From: CAYUYH01 sp964449175
GTDB taxonomy: Bacteria > Planctomycetota > Phycisphaerae > SM23-33
Reading direction: 5' to 3'
DNA length: 19,938 nucleotides
Assembly: GCA_964449175.1 (NCBI GenBank)
Contig: CAYUYH010000012.1
Coordinates: forward strand, 1-19,938
The notes beneath the pieces were generated by a model. The model ran no database searches, was not told the DNA's origin, and worked only from the letters and a program-made list of their open reading frames with translations. Shown piece after piece: positions 1 through 7,681 of this stretch (its first letter is position 1; each line of letters begins with the position of its first letter). Both the position numbers and the translations under genes were made by a program.

Positions 1-17
1 GGTTGTTTTGCCTTTAT

Positions 18-71
18 CCCCCCCGCGGGGGGCCTTTAGGGGGGGGGGGGGGGGGGGGGGGGCCCCCCCCC
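18..71. other. Homopolymer G/C tract at contig edge, likely artefact
   Basis: A run of seven C, then a short GC stretch and six G, is followed by 24 consecutive G (39-62) and nine C (63-71). Nothing else in the window resembles it. Long G runs at a read or contig end are typical of dark-cycle base calling and poor assembly, so the bases before about 75 should not be trusted. No gene is supported between 1 and 252; reading frames there owe their length to the G/C runs. Confidence 0.75.
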
Positions 72-131
72 GCGCCAAAAGGGTATGGCCCGAGCGGCCA
101 GCCGGGGGCGAGGCTGAGTTGCGAACGAACG

Positions 132-157
132 CGCGGCGGAGCTCCTGCTCCGCCGCG
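132..157. repeat. Perfect 11-bp GC hairpin upstream of the DUF350 gene
   Basis: Left arm CGCGGCGGAGC (132-142), loop TCCT, right arm GCTCCGCCGCG (147-157), with no mismatch. There is no T-tract on either side, so it is not a classical intrinsic terminator. It may be a terminator stem for a lost upstream gene or a leader structure. A 10-bp palindrome, CGCTATAGCG, follows at 166-175 and could contain a -10-like element, but this is weak. Confidence 0.5.
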
Positions 158-252
158 AGGAGATTCGCTATAGCGCGGGGCGGGGGCGTGGCGATGATGG
201 AGCAAGCGGCGGCGCGTGGGCGGGCGGGCCGGCGGCGAGAAAGGGACTTCGC

Positions 253-498
253 ATGAGCGACCTGAAGTTTCTGCTGTTCAACTATCTGGCGACGCTTGGC
301 TGGGCGGTGGCCGCGGCTGTGAGCACGGGCATAGGCCTGGCCGTGGCGCTGAAGGTGTTCAACGTGCTGACGCCCAAGATCGACGAGATGGAAGAGCTGC
401 GCAAGGGCAACATCGCGGTGGCCATCGTGATGGTGGCCGTGATACTGGCGATGGCCGGCGTGGTGGCGCTTACGATCATGCCGGAGTCAGCCGGCTAG
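253..498 (+). CDS. DUF350 family small membrane protein
   Basis: An 81-residue protein with two hydrophobic segments, about residues 12-35 and 55-77. They are separated by a polar stretch with the DUF350 (PF03994) hallmark 'EELRKGNIAVAI' at about residues 47-58. Many family members carry two copies of this unit; this one has a single copy. The family is an integral inner-membrane protein of unknown biochemical role. The start is set by AAAGGGA at 240-246, six bases before the ATG. The stop overlaps the AGGAGG of the next gene, so the two are probably co-transcribed and co-expressed. Nothing upstream is readable as a gene. The family call rests on motif and topology only. Confidence 0.8.
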   Translation: MSDLKFLLFNYLATLGWAVAAAVSTGIGLAVALKVFNVLTPKIDEMEELRKGNIAVAIVMVAVILAMAGVVALTIMPESAG

Positions 499-512
499 GA
501 GGGCGCGTCGCC

Positions 513-728
513 ATGAGGACCATCGGCTGTCTGGCCGTCATCGTGCTGATCGCCGTGGGCATCTTCCTGCTGGCCGGCTCGCAGGACATGACCCACGAGC
601 AGAAGGCCCAGTGGGTCGGCGAGAAGGTCCACCGCGGCTGGAACCGGGCCAAGAAGTACGCCGGCGCGGCCAAGGAAGGCTGGCAGTCCGTCCAGCGCGA
701 CCCCTCCGCCGAGCCGGTCGAGCCATGA
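513..728 (+). CDS. Small single-pass membrane protein, unknown function
   Basis: A 71-residue protein with an N-terminal hydrophobic helix (about residues 4-22, 'IGCLAVIVLIAVGIFLLAG'). A charged, tryptophan-containing tail follows (WVGEKVHRGWNRAKKYAG), probably an amphipathic cytoplasmic or periplasmic helix. The start is chosen because a strong AGGAGGG (497-503) lies nine bases before this ATG. A longer in-frame reading back to 216 crosses the DUF350 gene and is rejected. It starts 14 bases after the DUF350 stop, so the two form an operon and may work together in the membrane. The cysteine at residue 6 lies too near the start to be a convincing lipobox. No family is recognised. Confidence 0.7.
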   Translation: MRTIGCLAVIVLIAVGIFLLAGSQDMTHEQKAQWVGEKVHRGWNRAKKYAGAAKEGWQSVQRDPSAEPVEP

Positions 729-955
729 CGAGCGTCGCCCCGGATTCGACCAGGGCCTCCAACCAGGCAGCTTGAGTTCTGCCCCGCCAAACACCCAATT
801 GCCAGCCACGCCGAGACTGACCGACGACATCTCCTGTATTGTAAGTGACTTGCGCTTCGATCCGGCCTGGGGAAGGCTCCTTATCGCCCGTTGCCCGCCC
901 CCCGAAGTCACCAGCCGCCCAAAGGCAATTTCGCCGCAAAAACGAGAAACTCTGC

Positions 956-984
956 TTGCTAGCGTAACAGTGTTATGTTATGCT
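956..984 (+). promoter_or_regulatory. Candidate sigma-70 promoter of the yhbD-like operon
   Basis: TTGCTA (956-961) and TATGCT (979-984) are separated by exactly 17 bases, upstream of the regulator-bactofilin gene pair. A second possible -10, TATGTT, lies at 974-979. Transcription would begin near 991, which excludes the ATG at 980 and supports the start at 1016. The remaining intergenic DNA, 729-955, shows no gene, terminator or repeat that I can support. Confidence 0.5.
964..976. promoter_or_regulatory. Dyad between -35 and -10, possible operator
   Basis: GTAACA-G-TGTTAT is an inverted repeat with one mismatch, lying inside the spacer of the candidate promoter. MerR-type regulators bind dyads in this position, and the first gene downstream encodes a MerR-like helix-turn-helix protein. 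Autoregulation is therefore an inference worth testing. Confidence 0.4.
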
Positions 985-1015
985 ATTCGACAGGATCGCA
1001 CTGAGAAGGCAGATA

Positions 1016-1690
1016 ATGGGGATGACGCAGGCTGGCCAGGAAACCCCGATGCCCGAGGATGGCGGCGAAGAGATCGCCAAGAAAGACCTTCTCCGCAAGG
1101 CCGGGATCTCCTACGGGCAGTTCTACCGCTGGAAGAGGATGGGGCTGATACCGGAATCGTGGTTCCGCAGGCGGTCCACATTCACTGGCCAAGAGACGTT
1201 CCTGCCCCGCAAGAAGGTCATGGAGCGAATCCAGCGTATCCAGCAGCTGAAGGATGAGCACCCATTGGAGCGTGTAGCCCAGCTTCTCTCGCCTGATGTC
1301 GTGCGCCGCGGCTATGCCAGTGACGATGTCGAGCGCATGGACTGGATCACCCCGCGCTGCCGCGAATTGCTGCTGCCGCTGTCCGCTGACGGATCGGTGG
1401 GGTTCCTGGAGGTGCTTTGCCTGACGGTGATGGAGAGGCTGCTCGCCACGGGGCAGTTGAGCGACGAGCAGGTCCGTCAAGGCGGGGCGGCGATCCTGAA
1501 CAGGTTCGACGCGCTGGTTGACGCCGTCGGGGAGCGACATTTGTCCGTGATCGCCAGCGGCGGGGCAACGGTTGTGCTGCTCCACACTGACCGCTGCGTC
1601 TGCGATGAAGACTGCACTGTGCTGGCCGAGATAAGCCTGGACCACGTGATCGAAGAGATCAAGGTCGCATTGATGCGCATAACCGAGTAG
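1016..1690 (+). CDS. YhbD-like (DUF4004) MerR-type regulatory protein
   Basis: A 224-residue protein. An N-terminal helix-turn-helix region (about residues 20-75) contains 'GISYGQFYRWKRMGLIPE' followed by 'WFRRRSTFTGQETFLPR', the signature of the Bacillus YhbD/DUF4004 family, related to MerR DNA-binding domains. The remainder is helical with no recognised ligand domain; a cysteine pair (CVCDEDC) lies near residues 193-199. The start at 1016 is preferred: GAGAAGG (1003-1009) sits six bases upstream, while the in-frame ATG at 980 has no ribosome binding site and overlaps the candidate -10. The stop is 14 bases before the bactofilin-like gene, so they share a transcript. In Bacillus the same pairing (yhbD with bactofilins yhbE/yhbF) occurs, which points to control of, or partnership with, the bactofilin. 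Confidence 0.8.
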   Translation: MGMTQAGQETPMPEDGGEEIAKKDLLRKAGISYGQFYRWKRMGLIPESWFRRRSTFTGQETFLPRKKVMERIQRIQQLKDEHPLERVAQLLSPDVVRRGYASDDVERMDWITPRCRELLLPLSADGSVGFLEVLCLTVMERLLATGQLSDEQVRQGGAAILNRFDALVDAVGERHLSVIASGGATVVLLHTDRCVCDEDCTVLAEISLDHVIEEIKVALMRITE

Positions 1691-1704
1691 CAGAGGATCT
1701 GGTC

Positions 1705-2805
1705 ATGACAACGGGAAACAAGGGCAACGTGAAGATATCGGGCGCCGGCACGGCCGACGGAGGGGTATACGAGAAGGTCTCAGTTTCCGGCGCGGGTAAG
1801 ATCACCGGCGACATCGAGGCCGACAAGATCAGCATATCTGGCGCCGGCAAAATCGACGGGAGCGTGCGAGCCGGAACCTTCACCGCCTCGGGCGCGTCGG
1901 AGATACGAGGCGACCTCGAGGCCAAGACAGCCAGGTGCTCCGGGGCAACGAAGATTTCCGGCAACGTGACAGCCGGCGAGCTGAAGTTCTCCGGGGCCTC
2001 GAAAGTCGGCGGCAACTGCAAGGCCGAGAAGGTCAAGGCGCTCGGCGCCTGCAAGTTCAACGGCGACTTAGAGGCCGAGCAGTTGTGCTCCGCCGGCGCG
2101 TTTCACGTGGCCGGCCTGGTCAGCGCCGACGAGATCGAACTCGCGATAGGCGGCGACTGCCGGGCGAGTGAGATCGGCGGCGGGCGCGTAACGGTCGTGC
2201 AGGCGCACGGCAAGCACAGCGTATGGCCGTGGCTATGGCGCAAGGACAACAGCCGCCTGCGGGCTGAGACGATCGAGGGCGACGACGTCTACCTCGAAGC
2301 GACAACCGCCTCCTGCGTTCGCGGGCGCAGGGTTCGCATCGGCAGCCACTGCCGCGTCACCCACGTGGAGTTCTCCGAGTCGCTGGAGATCGACCCGTCA
2401 GCAGAGGGCAGCGGGCACCAGTACACCGGCTCGGAGACTGCCCCCGCGGTCGGGCGGAACGAGCTCCGCCCCCCCGAGGGTTGGGCCCGCGACCGGGCGG
2501 CCAAGGGGGGCGCCTGGGGTGACATTCGCTTCGGGCTACCCATACGCAACCCGGTGCTTCGTGCCCTGGCCGCCATACTTGGCCTGGTGATAGCGGCCGT
2601 GGTGATCATTCCCATCCTGTCGATTGTCTTTCCGGCCGTCGCCGTGCTGCTATTGATTGTGCTGGGCGGGGTGGCTGCCCTGCTAATAGCGCTGGCCGTG
2701 GGCGTGCCATTGCTGGTCATCGCGGCGATCGCGGTGAAGTTGCTGCTGCTGCCGCTGGAGATGCTCGGCTGGGTGTTCGGCCGACACCGCCGCCGGTCCG
2801 GCTGA
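1705..2805 (+). CDS. Bactofilin-like polymer-forming protein with C-terminal membrane region
   Basis: A 366-residue protein. Residues 9-143 are a beta-solenoid of the YhbE/YhbF bactofilin type: a degenerate turn, then seven exact 17-residue turns built on 'SGAGKI.GDIEA' (25-41 through 127-143). A less regular middle part (about 144-280) contains further short beta repeats. The C-terminus (about 282-358) is strongly hydrophobic, enough for about three membrane helices, and ends in a basic tail (GRHRRRSG). Bactofilins polymerise without nucleotide and act as membrane-associated scaffolds for cell shape or appendages. Most are short and cytosolic or bind membrane by a few N-terminal residues, so the built-in multi-pass anchor is unusual. 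AGAGGA (1692-1697) precedes the ATG by seven bases. The gene is second in an operon with the YhbD-like gene. Confidence 0.82.
   Translation: MTTGNKGNVKISGAGTADGGVYEKVSVSGAGKITGDIEADKISISGAGKIDGSVRAGTFTASGASEIRGDLEAKTARCSGATKISGNVTAGELKFSGASKVGGNCKAEKVKALGACKFNGDLEAEQLCSAGAFHVAGLVSADEIELAIGGDCRASEIGGGRVTVVQAHGKHSVWPWLWRKDNSRLRAETIEGDDVYLEATTASCVRGRRVRIGSHCRVTHVEFSESLEIDPSAEGSGHQYTGSETAPAVGRNELRPPEGWARDRAAKGGAWGDIRFGLPIRNPVLRALAAILGLVIAAVVIIPILSIVFPAVAVLLLIVLGGVAALLIALAVGVPLLVIAAIAVKLLLLPLEMLGWVFGRHRRRSG
1777..2133 (+). repeat. Seven in-frame 51-bp repeats encoding 17-residue solenoid turns
   Basis: Residues 25-143 of the bactofilin-like protein divide into seven consecutive units of exactly 17 residues. 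Each has the pattern x-S/x-G-A-x-K-I/V-x-G-x-x-x-A. The first three units are closest to each other and the last two (starting VKALGACK and LCSAGAFH) are the most diverged. The DNA copies differ by many silent and missense changes, so this is old protein-level repetition rather than recent tandem duplication. Confidence 0.85.
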
Positions 2806-2842
2806 GCTGAGCCCTTGAACCGTCCACCTGGTCCGCGCGGCG

Positions 2843-2875
2843 AAGACGGCGGCTGATGCAAACAGCCGCCGTCTT
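2843..2875. terminator. Perfect 13-bp hairpin between convergent genes
   Basis: AAGACGGCGGCTG (2843-2855), loop ATGCAAA, and CAGCCGCCGTCTT (2863-2875) pair without mismatch. The hairpin lies 37 bases after the bactofilin stop and 30 bases from the stop of the opposite-strand DUF4139 gene. The + strand continues with the T-rich GGTCTTG; the - strand side has no T-tract. It probably ends transcription of the + strand operon and may act in both directions. Confidence 0.7.
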
Positions 2876-2905
2876 GGTCTTGCGCTGCGGCGAAGTCAGT
2901 TATCG

Positions 2906-4687
2906 TTATCGCCAGAAGTAATTCCAGGCATACGTCAGTGTGATGTCTTCACCGGGTTTCAGGTCCACAGTCCATGAGATCTTGCCGACACCGTTGAACC
3001 GGAACCACCAGTAGGGCCAATTGTACCCCCACCACCAGCCCCAGCCGGGCTGGCTGGACATGTCCGCCGGCAGGAAGGATGAGTCCTCGAAAACGTTGAC
3101 CATCTCGATTTTGCCATCCTGGCCGGCCTCGGTGACGTTGCCGAGCACGTAGCGGGTGACTTCGATCTTGACGGCCTTAGTCTTGCGATTTGTCAGCTTC
3201 AGCTCGCCGGCCAGGTCCACGCGCATGTAGTCGTCGTCGTTCCAGCGGACGGCCTTGGGCGTGCGCTCGGATTCCTTGTCGCTCTTGGAGATGGTGATGT
3301 CGACGGCTGCGGTTATGGACAGGTTGCCCTCTCCGCCGATGGGCGTGTAGAACATCATGCCCTGCGCGAGCAGTTTGCCGTTGAGCATGACCAGCGCGGG
3401 CGCGGTTGTCAGCGGGGCCTCGGCGTTGTTGGTCAGGCGGATCTTGTGCTGGACCTTCGGGGCCCGCATCATCGACGCCAGGGCGGAGTCCTGGCCGCGA
3501 GATCGGCCGCGGTAGTAATCCAGGACATATCGCCAGACTTCTGGCGGCGGGCTGAAGGGCACGTCCAGCGTGTAGACGTCGCGGTACGGCAGCTTGTATT
3601 CCGCGACGGGCAGGACCATCCGCTCGCCGCGCTTAAGCGTGACGTGCTGGACCTCGAAGACGAACAGGTCCTCCGCGCCCTCGCCGCCTGTGATTTCCGG
3701 GCCGGGCTCAGGCGGCTGGGCCGGGGCGTAGGCTTCCGCCTCGGCCGCCTGGGTCATCAGGGCGTACGACATGTCAAAGGCGCCGTACCCGGGGAGGTTG
3801 CGCGTCTGGGGGAGGCCCGCCTGGACCCGCGCGACCTGCTGCTGAAGGGCTATCGGATCGGTCATGTCGCGGAAGGCGAAGCTCGGCACGCCGATCACCA
3901 GGTGGGCGGTGACGTCGTTCAGGTCGGCCAGGTCGTTCACTAGCGTGGCCTGGAGCTTGACGGTGGCCTTGCCGGCGCCGTCGATGTCCACCTTGTAGCT
4001 GGGGATCCACCGCAGGCCCTTCTGGATGTACATGACGCCGACGTTGGCCCGCTCAGCCGGCTTGCCGCTCCACTTCATCTTCAACGTCAGCAGGTTGCGG
4101 AACTCCTCGTCGGCAGCGGTGGTTCTGACCTCGCCGCCGATGGTGATGTCGCGGATGGCATCGACCCGGGCGGCCTTGACACCGCTCTGCGTCCGCAGCA
4201 GCACCAGCTCGCCCTTGGCCGGCAGTTGCGGCGGGGTGTTCGGCGGGCTGGTAGCCTCCAGCTCGTCGCCGCTGCGGGAAGGCACGTCGACGATGACGCC
4301 GGTGTAGCTCTGGCCGGTGTTCTCGGTGACGGTGACCTCCGCGCCGACGTTGCCCTCCAGAAGCTGGCGGATGTTCAGCGCGGTGCGTGTGACTTTCACG
4401 CGGCGCTGGCCGGCGGTGACGGCCTGAAGCTTGGCGTTGGCGTCGGCGCTGAACGGCCAGAACGCCCCCAGCAGCGGCGTCGGCAGGTAGTCCAGCACGA
4501 CGTTGCCGGCGGCGTCCGTCGGCATCTGTCCGGCGTGGAGCACCATGGCGTGGCCGTCCTTGAAGACGGTCACCTCGCGGATGGGCATCTGCTCCAGGGC
4601 GCTGAGGCCCACGGCCTCCGGGGCGGCCCAGGCGGCGGCCGGGGCTAGCGCCACGGCTGCGGCGAGTGCGATGATCGATGTGCGCAT
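2906..4687 (-). CDS. Secreted DUF4139 (MuiA-like) domain protein
   Basis: A 593-residue protein with a clear signal peptide (MRTSIIALAAAVALAPAAAWA, cleavage about 21/22). After it, 'IREVTVFKDGHAMVL' to 'DYLP' (about 36-68) resembles the N-terminal DUF4140 part of MuiA-type proteins. The stretch 'GVMYIQKGLRWIPSYKVDI' (about 215-235) is the DUF4139 signature. Typical MuiA proteins have a coiled coil between the two domains; here there is a beta-rich region instead. The C-terminus is exceptionally aromatic, with ten tryptophans in the last 50 residues, followed by a beta strand pair ending in YFWR-like aromatics. It should act outside the cytoplasmic membrane; no enzymatic role is known. AAAGGGA lies six bases before the ATG. 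It lies 152 bp downstream of topA on the same strand; that gap holds no gene and no clear promoter or terminator. Confidence 0.72.
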   Translation of the reverse strand: MRTSIIALAAAVALAPAAAWAAPEAVGLSALEQMPIREVTVFKDGHAMVLHAGQMPTDAAGNVVLDYLPTPLLGAFWPFSADANAKLQAVTAGQRRVKVTRTALNIRQLLEGNVGAEVTVTENTGQSYTGVIVDVPSRSGDELEATSPPNTPPQLPAKGELVLLRTQSGVKAARVDAIRDITIGGEVRTTAADEEFRNLLTLKMKWSGKPAERANVGVMYIQKGLRWIPSYKVDIDGAGKATVKLQATLVNDLADLNDVTAHLVIGVPSFAFRDMTDPIALQQQVARVQAGLPQTRNLPGYGAFDMSYALMTQAAEAEAYAPAQPPEPGPEITGGEGAEDLFVFEVQHVTLKRGERMVLPVAEYKLPYRDVYTLDVPFSPPPEVWRYVLDYYRGRSRGQDSALASMMRAPKVQHKIRLTNNAEAPLTTAPALVMLNGKLLAQGMMFYTPIGGEGNLSITAAVDITISKSDKESERTPKAVRWNDDDYMRVDLAGELKLTNRKTKAVKIEVTRYVLGNVTEAGQDGKIEMVNVFEDSSFLPADMSSQPGWGWWWGYNWPYWWFRFNGVGKISWTVDLKPGEDITLTYAWNYFWR

Positions 4688-4839
4688 ATGTTGTCCCTTT
4701 CCAGTTCAGTCACGTGACGAGCGGCCGCCCCTGCGGCAGCCGACCACTTCCCTTAGACGCCAGCAGACGCGCAAGGTTCCACGGATTCAAGAGGCGAGGC
4801 GGCCCATTTTGTCAGATGGCGGGCCGGCAGTCAGAACCG

Positions 4840-7599
4840 CTACGACTTCTTCCGCGCGGGGGGGCGTTTGGCGGGGGANNNNNNNNNNCCCGGCCGCCCC
4901 GGGGCGCGGTGCGCGCCGGCCGTGCGGGCGGGGGGCTTCTTGGCGGGCTTCTTGGCTGTCTTCTTGGCGGACTTCGCCGGTTCGGTGGGGACGGCGCCGC
5001 CGTCGGCCTGGGCGGCCTTGAGTTCGTCGAGCTTGGACAGGTCCATGGCGTTGCGGCAGCGGGGGTAGCCGCTACAGGCCAGGAACTCGCCCCTCTTGCC
5101 GGTGCGGATGACCATCGCCTTGCCGCACTTGGGGCAGTTCACGCCGGCGTCGGCGGGCTTTGGCTTCGGCGGGGCCTGGATTGTGATGCCGGCCGGCAGC
5201 GGCGAGGCGGTCTTGCAGTCCGGGTAGCGCGTGCAGCCGAGGAACGCGCGGCGCCCCTTGAACTTCACGGCCATGGCGCTGCCGCACTCCGGGCAGGTCT
5301 CGTGGACGTCTTCGGGCTTGACCCTCCTGAGCGGCTCGCCCTGCTCGTCGCAGGCGAGCGTGCCCTTGCAGGCGGGGTAGTCTCTACAGCCGAGGAAGAT
5401 GCCGTATCGGCTGCGGCGGAGGATCATGTTCTTCCCGCACTCCGGGCAGGGCACTTGGACCTCGCGGCGCTCGATCTTCTTGCCGTCGGCGTCGACGGGG
5501 TTGGTCTGCTTACACTTCGGATAGCCGCTGCACGCGAGATATCGGCCGTTCTTGGAGAAGCGGTAGACCATCGGCTTACCGCACGCCTCGCATTTGTACT
5601 CGCTGGGTTCGCTCTCGGCCTTGGCGTGGGTCATGTTCTCGGCCGCCTGCTTGAGGTGCTTGCTGAACGGCCCGTAGAACTCGGCCAACACGGCGACCCA
5701 GTCCTTGTCGGCATCCTCGATCTTGTCCAGCTCGTCCTCCATGTGCGCGGTGAAGCGAACGTCGAAGATGTCCGGCAGGTGCTTGACCAGCTTTCGCGTG
5801 ACGACCTTGCCCAGCTCGGTCGGGCGGAAGGAGCGATCGCGAAGCTCGACGTAGTCGCGGTCCTGGATGGTCTGGATGATGGCGGCGTAGGTGCTCGGCC
5901 GACCTATGCCGTCCGCCTCCAGCGCCTTGACCAGCGAGGCCTCGGTGAATCGCGGCGGCGGCTGGGTGAAGTGCTGCGTGGGCGCCAGCTCGATGGGCGC
6001 GACCCGCTGGCGTGCGGCCAGGGCGGGCAGGATCTGGTCGCCGGTCTTCGGCAGGCCCGTCACGGCCATGAAGCCCTCGAACACCAGCCGCCGACCCATG
6101 GCCTTGAAGACGGCCTGGCCGGCGGGCGTGTCGGCTGTGATGTCCGCCTCGGTGACCGCCCAGACGGCCGGCGACATCTGGCAGGCGACCGTCCGCCGCC
6201 AGATCAGCTTGTAGAGCTTGTACTGCTCGTCGGTCAGCGCGGCGGCCAGGTCGTCGGGCTTGCGGGCGACATTGGTTGGCCGGATCGCCTCGTGGGCCTC
6301 CTGCGCCCGCTGGGCTGCCGCGTAGACGTTCGGCTTACCGGGCAGATACTTCTCGCCGTATTCCTGTCGCACCATCTCGCGCGTGGCGGCGACGGCCTCT
6401 GCCGACAGGTGCGTGCTGTCGGTTCGCATGTACGTGATCACACCGACGCTGCCCTCGCCGGGGACGTCGACGCCCTCGTAGAGCTGCTGGGCGATCCGCA
6501 TGGTCCTGGCCGCGGAGAAGCGTAGTTGCACGGCGGCGGCCTGCTGGAGCGCAGCGGTGGTCAGCGGGCCTTGCGGGCGGGAGCGGCTCTCGCGCTGCCT
6601 CAGGTCGCTGACGACAAAGGCCGGGCCCGTGGCGCCTGGCCGGCCGATTACCGTCATGCGGTTGCGGGCGGGGCCCTTGGCCGATGCATCCTCGTCCCTG
6701 CGCAGCTCCTGAACGTCCAGCCCCAGCGCCTTGGCGATCTGGACGGCCTGCTCGCCGTTGTCGGTCTTGAAGCGCTGCCCCGCCCAGCCGGTCAGCTCCG
6801 CGCGGAACGCGTGGTGGGTAGTGAGGAACTTCTGCTGCGTGTCGCGGCCGCCCTTGCCGGCCTCGGCGGACTCGGCGAGTATCCGCGACCACACGGCCGC
6901 CAGCTCGCCGGCTGCGGCGCAGTCCGTGGTGAAGACCGCGCCGATCCGCCAGTGCTCTTCGGGCGTGAAGTCGTCGATCTCCTTCTCGCGGTCGACGATC
7001 AGCCGAACTGCAACCGACTGCACGCGCCCGGCGGACAGCCCCGGCGCGACCTTCCGCCACAGCAGCGGCGAAACCTCATAGCCGACGATCCGGTCCAGGA
7101 TCCGCCGCGCCTGCTGGGCGTTGACCTTGTCCATGTCGATCTGGCGGGGATGCTCGAACGCCTGGCGGATGGCTGCGGGCGTGATCTCGTTGAATATCAC
7201 GCGGCGGAGCTTGTCAGCCTTGACGCCGAGGCTCTCAGCCAGGTGCCATGCGATGGCCTCGCCCTCGCGGTCCAGGTCGGTCGCCAGGAACACCTCGACC
7301 GCGGCGTGGGCGTGCTTCTTCAGCTCAGCCAGCACCTTGCGTCGCCCGGTCAGCGGCTCGTAGGTGGGGGCGAAGTCGTGCTTCACGTCCACGCCCAGCT
7401 TTCGGGGCGGCAGGTCGCGGACGTGGCCCATGGAGGCCTTCACCACGTAGTCGCGCCCCAGATAGCGATTGATCGTGCGTGCCTTGGCCGGCGACTCGAC
7501 GACCACCAGCTTGGCCGCTGACGTCTTGGCGCGCGCGGAAGCCTTGCCGGCAGAAGCCGTTGCCTTGCGCGCGGCGGGTTTCTTGGCTGCCTTCGCCAT
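4840..7599 (-). CDS. topA: DNA topoisomerase I (type IA), with four C-terminal zinc fingers
   Basis: About 919 residues. It relaxes negatively supercoiled DNA through a covalent tyrosine. The TOPRIM domain starts at 'LVVVESPAKA' (31-40, acid E35) and has the 'DLDRE' acids D108 and D110. The catalytic Tyr390 lies in 'GVITYMRTDST'. Four CxxC...C zinc ribbons follow, near residues 670, 715, 765 and 820 (CEACGKPM, CPECGKNM, CPECGSAM, CPKCGKAM). Both ends carry Lys/Ala/Pro-rich tails resembling histone H1 tails. The start at 7599 (MAKAAKKPAARK) is preferred over the in-frame ATG at 7686, which lies inside a candidate -10 box and would add 29 residues unlike the family. The ribosome binding site at 7599 is weak. 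A 10-N gap interrupts the C-terminal tail; the frame is open on both sides, so the true tail length is unknown. Confidence 0.95.
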   Translation of the reverse strand: MAKAAKKPAARKATASAGKASARAKTSAAKLVVVESPAKARTINRYLGRDYVVKASMGHVRDLPPRKLGVDVKHDFAPTYEPLTGRRKVLAELKKHAHAAVEVFLATDLDREGEAIAWHLAESLGVKADKLRRVIFNEITPAAIRQAFEHPRQIDMDKVNAQQARRILDRIVGYEVSPLLWRKVAPGLSAGRVQSVAVRLIVDREKEIDDFTPEEHWRIGAVFTTDCAAAGELAAVWSRILAESAEAGKGGRDTQQKFLTTHHAFRAELTGWAGQRFKTDNGEQAVQIAKALGLDVQELRRDEDASAKGPARNRMTVIGRPGATGPAFVVSDLRQRESRSRPQGPLTTAALQQAAAVQLRFSAARTMRIAQQLYEGVDVPGEGSVGVITYMRTDSTHLSAEAVAATREMVRQEYGEKYLPGKPNVYAAAQRAQEAHEAIRPTNVARKPDDLAAALTDEQYKLYKLIWRRTVACQMSPAVWAVTEADITADTPAGQAVFKAMGRRLVFEGFMAVTGLPKTGDQILPALAARQRVAPIELAPTQHFTQPPPRFTEASLVKALEADGIGRPSTYAAIIQTIQDRDYVELRDRSFRPTELGKVVTRKLVKHLPDIFDVRFTAHMEDELDKIEDADKDWVAVLAEFYGPFSKHLKQAAENMTHAKAESEPSEYKCEACGKPMVYRFSKNGRYLACSGYPKCKQTNPVDADGKKIERREVQVPCPECGKNMILRRSRYGIFLGCRDYPACKGTLACDEQGEPLRRVKPEDVHETCPECGSAMAVKFKGRRAFLGCTRYPDCKTASPLPAGITIQAPPKPKPADAGVNCPKCGKAMVIRTGKRGEFLACSGYPRCRNAMDLSKLDELKAAQADGGAVPTEPAKSAKKTAKKPAKKPPARTAGAHRAPGRPXXXXSPAKRPPARKKS
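4879..4888. other. Assembly gap of ten N inside the topA tail
   Basis: Ten consecutive undetermined bases fall within the codons of the lysine/proline-rich C-terminus of topoisomerase I. Ten is a common arbitrary scaffold spacer, so the real gap may be longer. The flanking sequence is GC-rich, low-complexity coding DNA, which is a plausible cause of the break. Confidence 0.95.
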
Positions 7600-7681
7600 G
7601 GATTGCTCATGACCGCGGGTCTTCGGCTGCGGTCGGCCGGCCTGGACGACGCTGCCCCGCTCCAGCCGGCATGGGTGCAAC

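Noticed and set aside
216..512. Upstream extension of the 71-residue membrane protein
   Set aside because: It reads through the DUF350 gene in another frame; the strong AGGAGGG marks 513 as the start.
980..1015. Longer N-terminus of the YhbD-like protein from the ATG at 980
   Set aside because: It has no ribosome binding site and overlaps the candidate -10; the ATG at 1016 has GAGAAGG at the right distance and begins nearer the family start.
4688..4839. Imperfect GGCC...GGCC stem downstream of topA (about 4800-4830)
   Set aside because: The arms are unequal, there is no T-tract, and I could not support it as a terminator.
4678..6525. 615-codon open frame on the + strand opposite topA
   Set aside because: It is antisense to a clear topoisomerase I, crosses the N gap, and has the Gly/Ala/Arg/Leu-rich composition of a GC-rich shadow frame with no motif.
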